From Wenzhouxiangellaceae bacterium (GTDB taxonomy: Bacteria > Pseudomonadota > Gammaproteobacteria > Xanthomonadales > Wenzhouxiangellaceae), in the NCBI GenBank assembly GCA_018334995.1, contig JAGXKW010000015.1:22529-54901 (forward strand): 32,373 nucleotides of DNA, in the 5' to 3' direction. Of the stretch, positions 15,464-23,809 are shown in pieces. The translations under genes were made by a program, and so were the position numbers. The notes beneath the pieces are model-generated. The model ran no database searches. It worked only from the letters and a program-made list of their open reading frames with translations, and was not told the DNA's origin. Numbering within the stretch: position 1 is the first letter of the stretch; each line of letters opens with the position of its first letter.

Positions 15464-16387
15464 TCATTTTCGAGGTTTAAGCTCTTTCTTATTGATTTTC
15501 AATTTGAATATCTCCGACCGCGAATAATGTCCGGCGACATCCAGGTCGAATTTCCCACGGATGATGCTGTCGCCGTCGAGGTCGGCGACCAGGATCTCTT
15601 CACGGTCGTAGATCGGCCCCGCGATGACGTTTCCCATGGGATCGACGATGACGCTGCCGCCGCGGATCAAAGTGCGATCGGGAAACTGTTTGCCGTCGAC
15701 CGGGTAATCGGCCGGGCAATCCTCGCGCGTCAGGTACTGGCACGCCGCGAGCACGAAACAGCGACCTTCCATCGCGATATGCCGCATCGTCGGTTGCCAC
15801 GATTCGCGATCGTCCACGGTCGGCGCGCAATACAACTCGACGTTCTGTGCATACATCGCCAGCCTGAGCTGCGGCATGTAGTTCTCCCAGCAGATCGCCG
15901 CGCCCACTCGGCCCAGCTCGGTCTCGACGACATCGAGCGTCGAACCGTCGCCAAAGCCCCAGATCAGTCGCTCCATCGCCGTCGGCATCACCTTGCGGTG
16001 CTTGCCCAGCAGTTTACCGTCGCTGCCGAAGTACAGAGCGCTGCAATACAGCGTTCCGCCGTCACGCTCGACGACGCCGACGCTAACGTGCAGTCTGCAG
16101 CTCCGGACGATTTCGCCCATCCGGGCAGTCTCCGGGCCCGGCACACGGATGCTCTGGCGGAAATAGCGTGCGAACCATTCGCGCCCCTCGTCGGAGCGCT
16201 GGCCCACCCGGGCGCCGAAATCCAGGCCTTTCGGGTATCCGCCGACGAAGGCTTCGGGAAAAACGGCGAGTTCGGCGTCCTTGCGCGCCGCATCCAGCGC
16301 GCGCTGCTCGAATCGATCCAGCGTCCTGTCCAGGTCGAACAGCCTGGAGCCGGTCTGTACCACGGCTACCTTGACGTCTTGCTTCAT
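15464..16387 (-). CDS. Nitrilase-superfamily carbon-nitrogen hydrolase (nitrilase branch)
   Basis: The 307-residue protein has the full nitrilase triad: Glu45 in FPEAFVGGYPKG, Lys132 in KHRKVMPTAMER and Cys166 in AAICWENYMP. The Cys-Trp-Glu context and the HRKxMPTxxER stretch place it with true nitrilases, which hydrolyse a nitrile to acid and ammonia, rather than with omega-amidases. The substrate cannot be read from sequence. The start ATG at 16387 gives MKQDVKVAVVQTG, the normal N-terminal strand of the family. It ends with a basic tail KINKKELKPRK. It diverges from the L,D-transpeptidase gene with only about 35 bases between the starts. No nitrile hydratase or amidase neighbours are seen. 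Confidence 0.9.
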   Translation of the reverse strand: MKQDVKVAVVQTGSRLFDLDRTLDRFEQRALDAARKDAELAVFPEAFVGGYPKGLDFGARVGQRSDEGREWFARYFRQSIRVPGPETARMGEIVRSCRLHVSVGVVERDGGTLYCSALYFGSDGKLLGKHRKVMPTAMERLIWGFGDGSTLDVVETELGRVGAAICWENYMPQLRLAMYAQNVELYCAPTVDDRESWQPTMRHIAMEGRCFVLAACQYLTREDCPADYPVDGKQFPDRTLIRGGSVIVDPMGNVIAGPIYDREEILVADLDGDSIIRGKFDLDVAGHYSRSEIFKLKINKKELKPRK

Positions 16388-16422
16388 TTCGGGCCCTTGC
16401 ACGGTCTCGGGAGGCGTTTCAA

Positions 16423-17307
16423 TTGCACATTCGCTTCGAGTTTGGCAGACTCGACAGGATGCGTCGAGCCGCACTCCCACTGATATTGACGAGCGCCGTG
16501 TTTGCCACCTCGGTTGCGGCGACGGAAAGGTGGCAGTACCGACCCGCTCCCGTGGAGGAATCATCGGCCGGTAGCGCACAGACCGCGGGTCGCCAGTGGC
16601 CGGAACGGCCGATTCACCTGCCGTCGAGCGAAAGCTCCAGATCGGCCTGGATTCACCAGGGCGAGTGGTTGTTTGACCGTCTGGCCGACAAGGGTTTGCG
16701 GATCGGCGATCCGGTGCACATCCGTATCTTCAAGCAAAGCCGCGAGCTGGAGCTTTATCTGCGAGGCCGTGACGGCTACGCGCTCTACCGCACCTACCCG
16801 ATCTGCGACATGTCCGGGTCGCTGGGACCCAAGCGATTCGAGGGCGACTACCAGGCGCCCGAGGGCTTTTACACGATTGCCCCGGAGCGGCTGCATCCGC
16901 ACTCGGACTTCCATCTCGCATTCAATCTCGGCTATCCGAACGCGTTCGATCGTTCCCTGAACCGCACCGGCAGCAACATCATGATTCATGGCGGTTGCTC
17001 TTCGAACGGCTGTTTTGCGATGAGCGACTACTACATGGAGCAGATCTATCTGCTGGCCGAGGCCGCGTTCCAGCACGGGCAGAAAGATATCGGGGTCGAG
17101 ATCTACCCGTTCCGGATGACCGAAGAGAACCTGGCAGCGCACGCTTCCTCGCGCTGGATCGATTTCTGGCGCAGTCTCAAGCCGGCCCACGATCATTTTG
17201 TCGCCTCCGGCCGGCCGGCTCGCGTCGAATCCGCAGCCGGTGCCTACCGGGTGCTCGCCGACGGCATCCCGCCCAGAGCGGAGACGGCTGGTATCAGCGC
17301 CCCGTAG
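16423..17307 (+). CDS. Periplasmic L,D-transpeptidase-family protein, YafK/DpaA-like
   Basis: This is a secreted YkuD-domain protein. A signal peptide covers the N-terminus (hydrophobic ALPLILTSAVFATSVAA). The catalytic motif IMIHGGCSSNGCFAM contains His189 and Cys197 in the 294-residue form. The short spacing and the S-S-N-G-C-F sequence are typical of the YafK/DpaA branch, whose E. coli member detaches Braun's lipoprotein from peptidoglycan rather than making 3-3 crosslinks. The start is uncertain. TTG 16423 has GGGAGG 8 bases upstream and is used here; ATG 16459 gives a tighter signal peptide but has no well-spaced ribosome site. The gene diverges from the nitrilase gene. Confidence 0.88.
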   Translation: MHIRFEFGRLDRMRRAALPLILTSAVFATSVAATERWQYRPAPVEESSAGSAQTAGRQWPERPIHLPSSESSRSAWIHQGEWLFDRLADKGLRIGDPVHIRIFKQSRELELYLRGRDGYALYRTYPICDMSGSLGPKRFEGDYQAPEGFYTIAPERLHPHSDFHLAFNLGYPNAFDRSLNRTGSNIMIHGGCSSNGCFAMSDYYMEQIYLLAEAAFQHGQKDIGVEIYPFRMTEENLAAHASSRWIDFWRSLKPAHDHFVASGRPARVESAAGAYRVLADGIPPRAETAGISAP

Positions 17308-17311
17308 CGCC

Positions 17312-17328
17312 GGGCCGCCAAACGGCCC
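17312..17328 (+). terminator. Hairpin after the L,D-transpeptidase gene
   Basis: GGGCCG and CGGCCC form a perfect 6-bp stem around a 5-base loop, starting four bases after the stop codon. It has no T-run, so intrinsic termination is uncertain. Confidence 0.4.
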
Positions 17329-17564
17329 TGATCGATTGTCCGGGCGAGCGTGATCCACGCGCTGTGCGACTTTTCCTGCCGCGAGTCACGCCTCGATCAA
17401 GCGGCAACACGTGAGGCCATCCCTGCAGGATCTATTTTCAAACCATGTCGTGGTCTCGACCGCCCCGGTACGCATCCCGACAGGCATGGGCTATAGACGT
17501 GGGCTATGACTCCGGGCGCCTCGTGTCCGGTACTGTGCAAACCTCAAGTGTGGAATTAAAAAAC

Positions 17565-17592
17565 TTGTAAAAACATAATTTTATGGTGTTAT
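17565..17592 (+). promoter_or_regulatory. Candidate promoter of the GDT1-family gene
   Basis: TTGTAA (17565-17570) and TGTTAT (17587-17592) are 16 bases apart in the only AT-rich patch upstream of the exchanger gene. Confidence 0.35.
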
Positions 17593-17678
17593 CCCAGAAA
17601 TATTCGAGGAAAATAGTTCAGTCTTGAAGCGGCAATCTGGGGTAGTCTGAGCAAACTTTGGACTGATCCTGAAAGACC

Positions 17679-18248
17679 TTGGAAAGCTTCTTTCTGACGT
17701 TTCCGACCGTGGCGATAGCCGAACTCGGCGACAAGACGCAGCTGGTGGTGCTTTTCCTGGCCGCCCGGTTCAAAAAGCCGCGTGCGGTGCTTGCCGGCCT
17801 GTTGCTGGGCGCGGCCGCCAACGCTGCCGTGGCGGTCGTCGGGGGCGCCCTGCTCGATCGGCTGCTGCCCGCCGGGTTGCTCGAGTGGCTGGTGGCATTG
17901 CTGTTCCTGTTCATCGGCGGCTGGATTCTGTTCGGTCACGAGCACACGGACGAGACGCCCCCACCGGTGTCGAGCCACGGCGCTTTCCTGACGACCCTGT
18001 GGCTTTTTTTTATCATGGAAATGGGCGACAAGACGCAGCTGGCCACCGTGGCGCTTGCCGCGGGCCTGCCGTCGGCAGCCTGGGTATTTGCCGGTGCCGC
18101 GCTCGGCCTGGCCGCGGCCAACGTGCCGGCGTTGTGGCTGGGCCACAGATTCGCCTCCAGGCTGCCGCATGGCCTGCTCCACCGCTTGAGTGCGTTCCTG
18201 TTTATCGCCGTCGGGTTGGCGTTGATCGTTCAACGGTTGGCGCTCTGA
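17679..18248 (+). CDS. GDT1/UPF0016 (TMEM165) family divalent cation exchanger
   Basis: The 189-residue membrane protein has about six helices in two inverted halves. Each half carries the diagnostic E-x-G-D-(K/R)-(T/S) motif: AELGDKTQ with Glu15 and MEMGDKTQ with Glu114. The halves are separated by a short acidic/His linker, HEHTDETPPP. Members exchange Mn2+ or Ca2+ for protons; bacterial homologues such as MneA export manganese. The start is TTG, immediately before SFFLTFPTVAIAE, and no better start lies downstream within the first helix. It precedes the Mrp operon by 132 bases in the same direction and may be expressed separately. Confidence 0.88.
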   Translation: MESFFLTFPTVAIAELGDKTQLVVLFLAARFKKPRAVLAGLLLGAAANAAVAVVGGALLDRLLPAGLLEWLVALLFLFIGGWILFGHEHTDETPPPVSSHGAFLTTLWLFFIMEMGDKTQLATVALAAGLPSAAWVFAGAALGLAAANVPALWLGHRFASRLPHGLLHRLSAFLFIAVGLALIVQRLAL

Positions 18249-18286
18249 CCCGGTCGTGCACGCGGGTGGTTCGCGCCTGCCGGCCA

Positions 18287-18311
18287 GACCGAGGTCGAAA
18301 AAAGCTCGGTC
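18287..18311 (+). terminator. Hairpin between the GDT1-family gene and mrpE
   Basis: GACCGAG and CTCGGTC form a perfect 7-bp stem with an 11-base A-rich loop. A T-rich stretch follows only about 14 bases later, so it is a weak terminator candidate. Confidence 0.3.
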
Positions 18312-18380
18312 CAATGGTGTAGCATTTTCTTACTCCGGGAAGGTGCCGGATTTCTCCGCCAGCCGACAGGAGGGAGACCG

Positions 18381-18881
18381 GTGAAAACAGTGCGCCGATG
18401 GGTTCAGCTGTCGATTGCCTTGTGGCTGTTCTGGCTGGTGCTCGCCATGCCGCTTGATCTCTCCGACTTGTTCTGGGGGCTGGCGGTGGCAGGCCTTGCG
18501 GGTCTTGGCGCAAGCTTTTTTCTCTGGCGTCGGCAGGCGCCCGGGCTCGGCGCCCGCAACCTGGCCGGTCTGATTTTTCATGTGTTCGACCTGGTCCGGC
18601 TGATCGTGCCGGCTGCGCTGCAGGTCGCGCGGGTCGTACTCGATCCGTCGCTGCCGGTCCAGCCGCGAATCATCGTCTACAAGACTCTGCTTCGGGGCGA
18701 ACTGGAGCGGGTGACCCTGGCCAATACCATTACATTGACGCCCGGCACGCATTGCGTTGATCTTGACGGTGATCGGATCACGGTGCACTGCCTGGCGCCT
18801 TCGTTTGCCGATGCGCTCGTCGACGGACGGGTCGAAAGAAGAATCTTGCGGTCGCTCGGAATTTCGCAGGCCGATGACTGA
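18381..18881 (+). CDS. mrpE: Mrp/Mnh-type cation:proton antiporter subunit E
   Basis: The 166-residue protein has two N-terminal membrane helices (about 8-25 and 28-47) followed by an amphipathic segment and the conserved cytoplasmic domain with ANTITLTPGTHCVDLDGD, the MrpE/MnhE hallmark. It begins with GTG preceded by a strong GGAGGG. It opens an operon of ten overlapping genes for a multisubunit antiporter that exchanges Na+ (or another monovalent cation) for protons, and its stop overlaps mrpF by eight bases. Confidence 0.92.
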   Translation: MKTVRRWVQLSIALWLFWLVLAMPLDLSDLFWGLAVAGLAGLGASFFLWRRQAPGLGARNLAGLIFHVFDLVRLIVPAALQVARVVLDPSLPVQPRIIVYKTLLRGELERVTLANTITLTPGTHCVDLDGDRITVHCLAPSFADALVDGRVERRILRSLGISQADD

Positions 18882-19167
18882 TTGGTCCCCGGCATCGTTG
18901 TTCTGGGCGGTCGTGATCTTCCTGCTGATCAACGCCTTTGCCTGCCTGTGGCGCGGGCTCGCCGGTCCCACCCTGCCCGACCGGATTCTTGCCGTCAACG
19001 TGATCGGCACCAAGACCATGGTGGTCCTGGTATTGCTGGGCCTGGCGCGCGAACAGGGGATCTGGCTGGACGTGGCGCTGGTATACGGATTGTTGAGCTT
19101 CACGGTGACGCTGGTGGCGAGTCGGCTGCTGGAAACCGGCCTGCTCAAAGGCGCCTGGAGGGATTGA
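18874..19167 (+). CDS. mrpF: Mrp/Mnh-type antiporter subunit F
   Basis: The 97-residue protein has three predicted helices. GPTLPDRILAVNVIGTK (about 31-47) is the MrpF family signature, whose D-R-(I/V)-x-A-x-x-x-x-x-x-K pattern lies at the start of the second helix. It overlaps mrpE by eight bases, and its stop shares one base with the mrpG start (TGATG). In Mrp complexes, F is a small membrane subunit related to NuoK-flanking elements of complex I-like machines. Confidence 0.92.
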   Translation: MTDWSPASLFWAVVIFLLINAFACLWRGLAGPTLPDRILAVNVIGTKTMVVLVLLGLAREQGIWLDVALVYGLLSFTVTLVASRLLETGLLKGAWRD

Positions 19168-19493
19168 TGCTGGCTGCCGTCCACGCGCTGATCGTGTCGT
19201 TCCTGGTCATCGCCGGGGCCGCATTCTTCTTCATCGGAACGCTGGGTCTGCTGCGGTTCCCCGATTTTTATACCCGGGTGCACGCGGTGACCAAGTGCGA
19301 TGCACTGGGTGCCGGGCTGGTGCTGCTGGGCCTGGCGATCTGGAGCGGGCCCGATGGAGAAGGCGTTCGAATCATGGCCCTGATCGCGCTGCTGCTGCTG
19401 TCCAGTCCGACCGCAGGCCACGCGCTGGCGCGGGCGGCATTCAGGACCGGCTTGCAACCCTGGACCCGGGAGGACGGCGATGAGTCCGACTGA
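19167..19493 (+). CDS. mrpG: Mrp/Mnh-type antiporter subunit G
   Basis: The 108-residue protein has three helices and the MrpG signature GTLGLLRFPDFYTRVHAVTK (residues about 25-44), with the conserved R-x-P-D-x-(Y/F)-x-R-x-H-A. GGAGGG lies just before its start, inside the end of mrpF. Its tail overlaps the next gene by 14 bases. Confidence 0.92.
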   Translation: MLAAVHALIVSFLVIAGAAFFFIGTLGLLRFPDFYTRVHAVTKCDALGAGLVLLGLAIWSGPDGEGVRIMALIALLLLSSPTAGHALARAAFRTGLQPWTREDGDESD

Positions 19494-19728
19494 TCTGCTC
19501 GACCTGGTGCTGCTGGCCTTGCTGCTGACCGGCGCGATCGGCATCGCAATGCTGAAGGACCTGGCGGCATGCGCCATCGTGTTTTCCGCGTACAGCTTCG
19601 TCATGTGCCTGGTCTGGGCCCACCGCGGGGCGCCCGACGTGGCGATGACCGAGGCCGCGGTGGGTGCCGGGATCACCACGGTACTGTTCCTGACCGTCGT
19701 CTCGCGCGTCGGGAGACGAGAGAAATGA
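19480..19728 (+). CDS. MbhD/DUF4040-type small antiporter subunit (stand-alone piece of MrpA)
   Basis: The 82-residue, three-helix protein matches the MbhD/DUF4040 domain, with LKDLAACAIVFSAYSF and GAPDVAMTEAAVGAGI (about 51-66). In classical Mrp antiporters this domain is the first of two extra segments at the C-terminus of MrpA. In archaeal membrane hydrogenases and haloarchaeal-type Mrp clusters it is a separate gene, as here. It overlaps mrpG by 14 bases and the next gene by four bases. Confidence 0.88.
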   Translation: MSPTDLLDLVLLALLLTGAIGIAMLKDLAACAIVFSAYSFVMCLVWAHRGAPDVAMTEAAVGAGITTVLFLTVVSRVGRREK

Positions 19729-20438
19729 ACGCACGGCGGCGTACGGCAAGAATCCTCGCATTCGCCCTTCTGGCCGCCCTTGCCGGCCCGCTGATCCATG
19801 GCGTGCTGCAACTGCCGGCGCCCGGAAGCGCCGATGCGCCGGCGCATGCGAACGTGACGGCGAACTATGTCGAGCGAGGGGCCGAATCGGGCGGCGCCGA
19901 GAACCTGGTTACCGGCGTATTGCTGAACTTTCGAGCCCTGGACACCTTCGGCGAAGTGATCGTGATCTTTACCGCCTGGCTGGCCGCAGCGGCGGTCGCA
20001 GGGGCTGTTTCCGAAACCGGGCGCCGCGCGATCCCGGTCAGCCCGGTGGTCGACTACGTCATACGGGCACTCGGCCCGTTCATCGCGGCGTTCGCGCTTT
20101 TCGTGATCGTCAATGGCCATGTGCTGCCGGGCGGCGGCTTCCAGGGCGGCGTGGTCCTGGGCGCGATGTTGATCCTGCTTTCGCTGGTACTGGGCCCGGC
20201 CCCGGTCGCAGGGGCATTTTCCGCTCGACACTGGGCCTGGCTTCGGGCCACCGGCGTACTGGTCTTTGCCGCGACCGCCGTGATCGGCCTGGCCCTGACC
20301 GGTCACCTGTTCGGCCTGCCAGCCGAGCCGGTGTTGCGCAAATCGCTGATGATCGTGCTCGAACTGGGCATCGGCATCGGCGGCGGTGCGGTGCTGGCCG
20401 GCCTGTTCTTTGCCGTTTCCGGGGTGCAGCGGTCATGA
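19725..20438 (+). CDS. mrpB: MbhE-MrpB fusion antiporter subunit
   Basis: The 237-residue protein joins two modules. Residues about 1-100 resemble MbhE, the final segment of classical MrpA: a helix, then ERGAESGGAENLVTGVLLNF and ALDTFGEVIVIF. Residues about 105-237 are MrpB, marked by NGHVLPGGGFQGGVVLGAMLI. The fusion therefore contains the terminal part of MrpA joined to MrpB. It overlaps its neighbours on both sides by four bases (ATGA), consistent with strict co-translation. Confidence 0.88.
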   Translation: MNARRRTARILAFALLAALAGPLIHGVLQLPAPGSADAPAHANVTANYVERGAESGGAENLVTGVLLNFRALDTFGEVIVIFTAWLAAAAVAGAVSETGRRAIPVSPVVDYVIRALGPFIAAFALFVIVNGHVLPGGGFQGGVVLGAMLILLSLVLGPAPVAGAFSARHWAWLRATGVLVFAATAVIGLALTGHLFGLPAEPVLRKSLMIVLELGIGIGGGAVLAGLFFAVSGVQRS

Positions 20439-20842
20439 ACATTCTGGCCACGGCACTTGGTCACGTTGATTACCTTGTGGCAGTTGCGCTGTTCCTGATC
20501 GGTGCCTGGATTCTCGTGACCAGCGGCAACCTGGTCAAGAAAGTCATCGGCCTGAACGTGATGGAAACCTCGGTGTTCGCCTTCATCGTCACGACCGGGA
20601 TGATCGATGGCGGCGCACCGCCGCTTGTCGTCGAGGGCATGGAAGGTCCCTACGCCAGCCCGTTGCCGCATGCGCTCGTGCTTACCGGGATCGTAGTGGC
20701 GGTCAGCATCACGTCGCTGGCGCTGGTGCTGATTCTGCGGGTCAAGTCGCAATTCGGCAGCATCGAGCTCGACGAAATCGTCCCGACCGACGAGGCTCGC
20801 GGCGACGCGGATTCCGACGCCGTCGGCGGCGACGATGATTGA
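20435..20842 (+). CDS. mrpC: Mrp/Mnh-type antiporter subunit C (NuoK-like)
   Basis: The 135-residue protein has three helices and resembles NuoK of complex I. The stretch LVKKVIGLNVMETSVFAFIV (29-48) carries the conserved Gly-Leu and the membrane Glu, and PLPHALVLTGIVVAVS is the third-helix signature. The tail after residue 110 is acidic and extends past the usual family end. It overlaps the first mrpD-type gene by eight bases. Confidence 0.92.
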   Translation: MNILATALGHVDYLVAVALFLIGAWILVTSGNLVKKVIGLNVMETSVFAFIVTTGMIDGGAPPLVVEGMEGPYASPLPHALVLTGIVVAVSITSLALVLILRVKSQFGSIELDEIVPTDEARGDADSDAVGGDDD

Positions 20843-22316
20843 CTGGCCGCACTGGCTGCCGCTGCTGGCCGTGCTGCCGCTGGTCGGCGGCGTATTGACG
20901 CCGCTGCTGTTCCATCGCCTGCCCAATGCCGCATGTTTCTGGGCTGCATCGATTGCCGCGCTCACGCTGGCGGTCGCCGTCGCGTTGCTGGTTCGTCTGC
21001 TCGCATCGGGTGGATTCGGGTACGCCGTCGGCGGCTGGCTCCCGCAATACGGCATCGAGCTGCGCTTTGATGAAATCGGCGCGCTCGCGGTCGCTGCAGG
21101 CTTCATCGCGCTGCTCTCGCTGGTATTTTCGCGGCATTACGTGGCGCGCGCGGTGGAACCGGACAGGGCCCCGCTTTACTACGCGCTGGTGCTGATCAAC
21201 CTCGGTGGGCTGAATGGGTTCCTGGTCACCGGCGATCTGTTCAACCTGTTCGTCTTCATGGAAATATTCTCGGTTTCGGCCTACGCGCTGGTCGCGATGG
21301 CGCGCGCGCCGATCGCCGCCCTGGCCGCCTTGAAATACCTGCTGCTGGGCGCGCTGTCGTCGCTGCTGGTGCTGTTCTCGGTGGGCGTGGTATTCGCCAT
21401 GACCGGCACCCTGAACATCGAAGACGCCGCTGTCTTGCTCGACGCCTCCAGCGCTATGCCGGCAGGACTCGCGCTGGCCGGGCTGGCCACCGGCTTTGCG
21501 GTCAAGGCCGCGCTTTTTCCGGTGCATTTCTGGCTGCCCGACGCGCACGCGGCCGCCCCGGCGCCGGTCAGCGCAATTCTGTCGGCGCTGGTGGTCAAGG
21601 CCGGCGTGGTCGGTCTGCTGCGCACGCTGGAATTGTTTGCCGGTGGCGACGACCTGCTGCAGCCGTTGCTGACCCTGATCGTCTGGCTGGGCGCGCTGGG
21701 CGCGCTGGGCGGCGCCCTGATGGCCCTGGTCCAGCGCGATATCAAGCGTATGCTGGCCTATTCGACGGTCGCCAATATCGGATATATCTTCATCGGCCTG
21801 GGGCTTGCGACGGCCAGCGCGGTCAGCGGGGCCATGGTCCATTCGGTCAACCACGCAGTCATGAAGTCCGCGTTGTTTCTCGCCGCCGGCGCCATCATTC
21901 ACCGCACCGGCTTGCGCAACATCGACGACCTCCGCGGGCTGGGCCGACGCATGCCGATCACCGCCTTCGGCATGGCGGTTGCGTTGATCGCGCTTTCCGG
22001 CGTGCCGCCGGCGGCAGGTTTCGTCGGCAAGTGGCAGATCGCGCTCGGCGCGCTGGAAGCGGGCCAGCCGTGGCTGGTCGCGGTGCTGGTGGTTGCGGGA
22101 ATCGTTGTCCTGGCATTCGGCGTCCGGGTGATCAATGCCTTGTACTTCCGCCCGCCGGCACGCGTCCCGGTGGCTTCGGCAATCGAAGTGCCGGCGTCGA
22201 TGTGGCTGCCCGTGCTGTTGCTCGCCGTGGCCTCGCTGGCACTGGGGCTGGCGGGAACACCAATGCTCGCATTCGTCGGGCCGGCAGTCCAGAGCGTCTA
22301 CGGGACGATCCCGTAA
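20835..22316 (+). CDS. mrpD: MrpD/NuoN-type proton-channel antiporter subunit, copy 1
   Basis: The 493-residue protein has about 14 helices and is the closest of the four to typical MrpD. The expected proton-path residues are present: Glu143 (FMEIFS) in the fifth helix, Lys224 (FAVKAALFPVHFWLPDAH) in the seventh, Lys255 (VVKAGVVG) in the eighth and a Lys in GFVGKW of the twelfth. VHSVNHAVMKSALFLAAGA is also intact. It shares one base with the next gene (TAATG). Confidence 0.92.
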   Translation: MIDWPHWLPLLAVLPLVGGVLTPLLFHRLPNAACFWAASIAALTLAVAVALLVRLLASGGFGYAVGGWLPQYGIELRFDEIGALAVAAGFIALLSLVFSRHYVARAVEPDRAPLYYALVLINLGGLNGFLVTGDLFNLFVFMEIFSVSAYALVAMARAPIAALAALKYLLLGALSSLLVLFSVGVVFAMTGTLNIEDAAVLLDASSAMPAGLALAGLATGFAVKAALFPVHFWLPDAHAAAPAPVSAILSALVVKAGVVGLLRTLELFAGGDDLLQPLLTLIVWLGALGALGGALMALVQRDIKRMLAYSTVANIGYIFIGLGLATASAVSGAMVHSVNHAVMKSALFLAAGAIIHRTGLRNIDDLRGLGRRMPITAFGMAVALIALSGVPPAAGFVGKWQIALGALEAGQPWLVAVLVVAGIVVLAFGVRVINALYFRPPARVPVASAIEVPASMWLPVLLLAVASLALGLAGTPMLAFVGPAVQSVYGTIP

Positions 22317-23809
22317 TGCCCGAACTGGTCGACATACGACCTCTGCTGGCGGTACTCGCCTCGCTGTTGTGTGCCGGGGCGGTGTTCACCGTTCGTCGAA
22401 GCGCGCGCTGGCGGGCGTTCTGGAGCCTGGCCGCGGCCGGCATCAAGTTTGCGCTGGTCTGGTCGATGCTGCCCGGAATCCTGGCCGGCCGGGTTTACGC
22501 ATATCAATTCGGCGAGCTGCTGCCCGGCGTGGCGTTCGGCTTCCGGGTCGACGCACTGGGGCTGTTTTTCGCCCTGGTGTCGTCGACGCTTTGGGTGTTG
22601 ACCACCATCTACGCACTGGCCTACATGCGCAACAGCCACTCGCTGCACCGGTTCTTCGGTTTCTTTGCGCTGTGCATATCCACCACCGTCGGGATCGCGT
22701 TCGCCGAAAACCTGCTGACGCTGTTCGTGTTCTACGAACTGCTTACGGTGTGCACCTATCCGCTGATCATGCACAACGAAAACCTCGAAGCGCGTCGGGC
22801 CGGTCGCAAATACCTGGTCTATACGCTGTCCGGCGGCGGCCTGATCCTGGCCGGCATGCTCGCGGTCTATTTCATGACCGGCACGCTCAGTCTGGCCGAG
22901 GCCGGAATCCTGGACGCCTCCATCCCGCATGCATGGCTGCTGGCGATCTTCGTGCTGCTGATCGCCGGATTCGGCGTCAAGGCCGCGCTCATGCCGCTGC
23001 ACGCCTGGCTGCCGGCGGCGATGGTCGCCCCGACGCCGGTCAGCGCGCTGTTGCACGCCGTCGCCGTGGTCAAGGCCGGCGTGTTCGGCATCCTGCGCAC
23101 GATCTACAACGTGTTCGGCGTCGATCTGCTGCGCGACCTCGGCTATGCCCACTGGCTCGCGATGCTGGCCGGCACGGTTATCCTCATCGCATCGGTCAAG
23201 GCGCTGCGCCAGACCAATTTCAAGGCCCGGCTGGCCTGGTCGACAATCAGCCAGTTGTCGTACATCGTGCTCGCCGCCGCGCTGCTGGCGCCGCTGGCCG
23301 CACTGGCGGCGATCATGCACATCGCCAACCAGGCGTTCGCCAAGATCACGATGTTCTTCGTCGCCGGCGCCATAGAACGCGCGACCGGCAAGACCCGGGT
23401 GGACCAGCTGGCCGGCATCGGCCGCCAGATGCCCTGGACCATGGCGTCGTTCACGCTGGCCTCGCTGAGCTTCATGGGGGTGCCGCTCATGGCTGGATTC
23501 GTTACCAAATGGTATCTCTCGCTGGGCGCGCTGCAGGCCGGCTCCGGGATCTTCGTCGGGGTCATGGTGCTCAGCGGACTGCTCAATGCAAGCTACTGGT
23601 TACCCATGGTCTACCAGGCCTGGTTCAGACCGCCGGCTGATACGGGCGCGAACCTCGTTCCGGTCTCGCCGATGATGGTCGTCCCGATACTCGTCTGCGC
23701 CGGCTACGTGATTCTGCTGGGCATTGGCGCCAACGCGCCGGCCATGCCCTTCTCGGTGGCCGAGGCTGCGGCGCGATTCGCGTTCGAATTGAAGGTGCCG
23801 CTGGAATGA
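22316..23809 (+). CDS. MrpD/NuoL-type antiporter subunit, copy 2
   Basis: The 497-residue, multi-helix membrane protein retains Glu141 (FYELLT), Lys222 (GFGVKAALMPLHAWLP), Lys253 (VVKAGVFG) and the Lys of GFVTKW. In the middle helix HIANQAFAKITMFFVAGA has Gln where many relatives have His. It is more distant from copy 1 than a recent duplicate would be, so it probably fills a distinct position in the complex. Stop and start of the next gene overlap in ATGA. Confidence 0.9.
   Translation: MPELVDIRPLLAVLASLLCAGAVFTVRRSARWRAFWSLAAAGIKFALVWSMLPGILAGRVYAYQFGELLPGVAFGFRVDALGLFFALVSSTLWVLTTIYALAYMRNSHSLHRFFGFFALCISTTVGIAFAENLLTLFVFYELLTVCTYPLIMHNENLEARRAGRKYLVYTLSGGGLILAGMLAVYFMTGTLSLAEAGILDASIPHAWLLAIFVLLIAGFGVKAALMPLHAWLPAAMVAPTPVSALLHAVAVVKAGVFGILRTIYNVFGVDLLRDLGYAHWLAMLAGTVILIASVKALRQTNFKARLAWSTISQLSYIVLAAALLAPLAALAAIMHIANQAFAKITMFFVAGAIERATGKTRVDQLAGIGRQMPWTMASFTLASLSFMGVPLMAGFVTKWYLSLGALQAGSGIFVGVMVLSGLLNASYWLPMVYQAWFRPPADTGANLVPVSPMMVVPILVCAGYVILLGIGANAPAMPFSVAEAAARFAFELKVPLE

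Larger units (their letters stand above)
17308..17678. other. Intergenic region upstream of the GDT1-family gene
   Basis: No gene is supported. It begins with a GC hairpin after the transpeptidase gene, then about 200 bases of plain GC-rich sequence, then a sharply AT-rich patch (about 17551-17610) with a possible promoter. The remaining ~70 bases would be a leader before the TTG start of the exchanger gene. Confidence 0.5.

Noticed and set aside
17630-17678. Possible yybP-ykoY manganese riboswitch upstream of the GDT1-family gene (GGGGTAGTC stretch)
   Set aside because: Cation exporters are often controlled by this riboswitch, but the paired conserved loops could not be found; a covariance-model search would decide.
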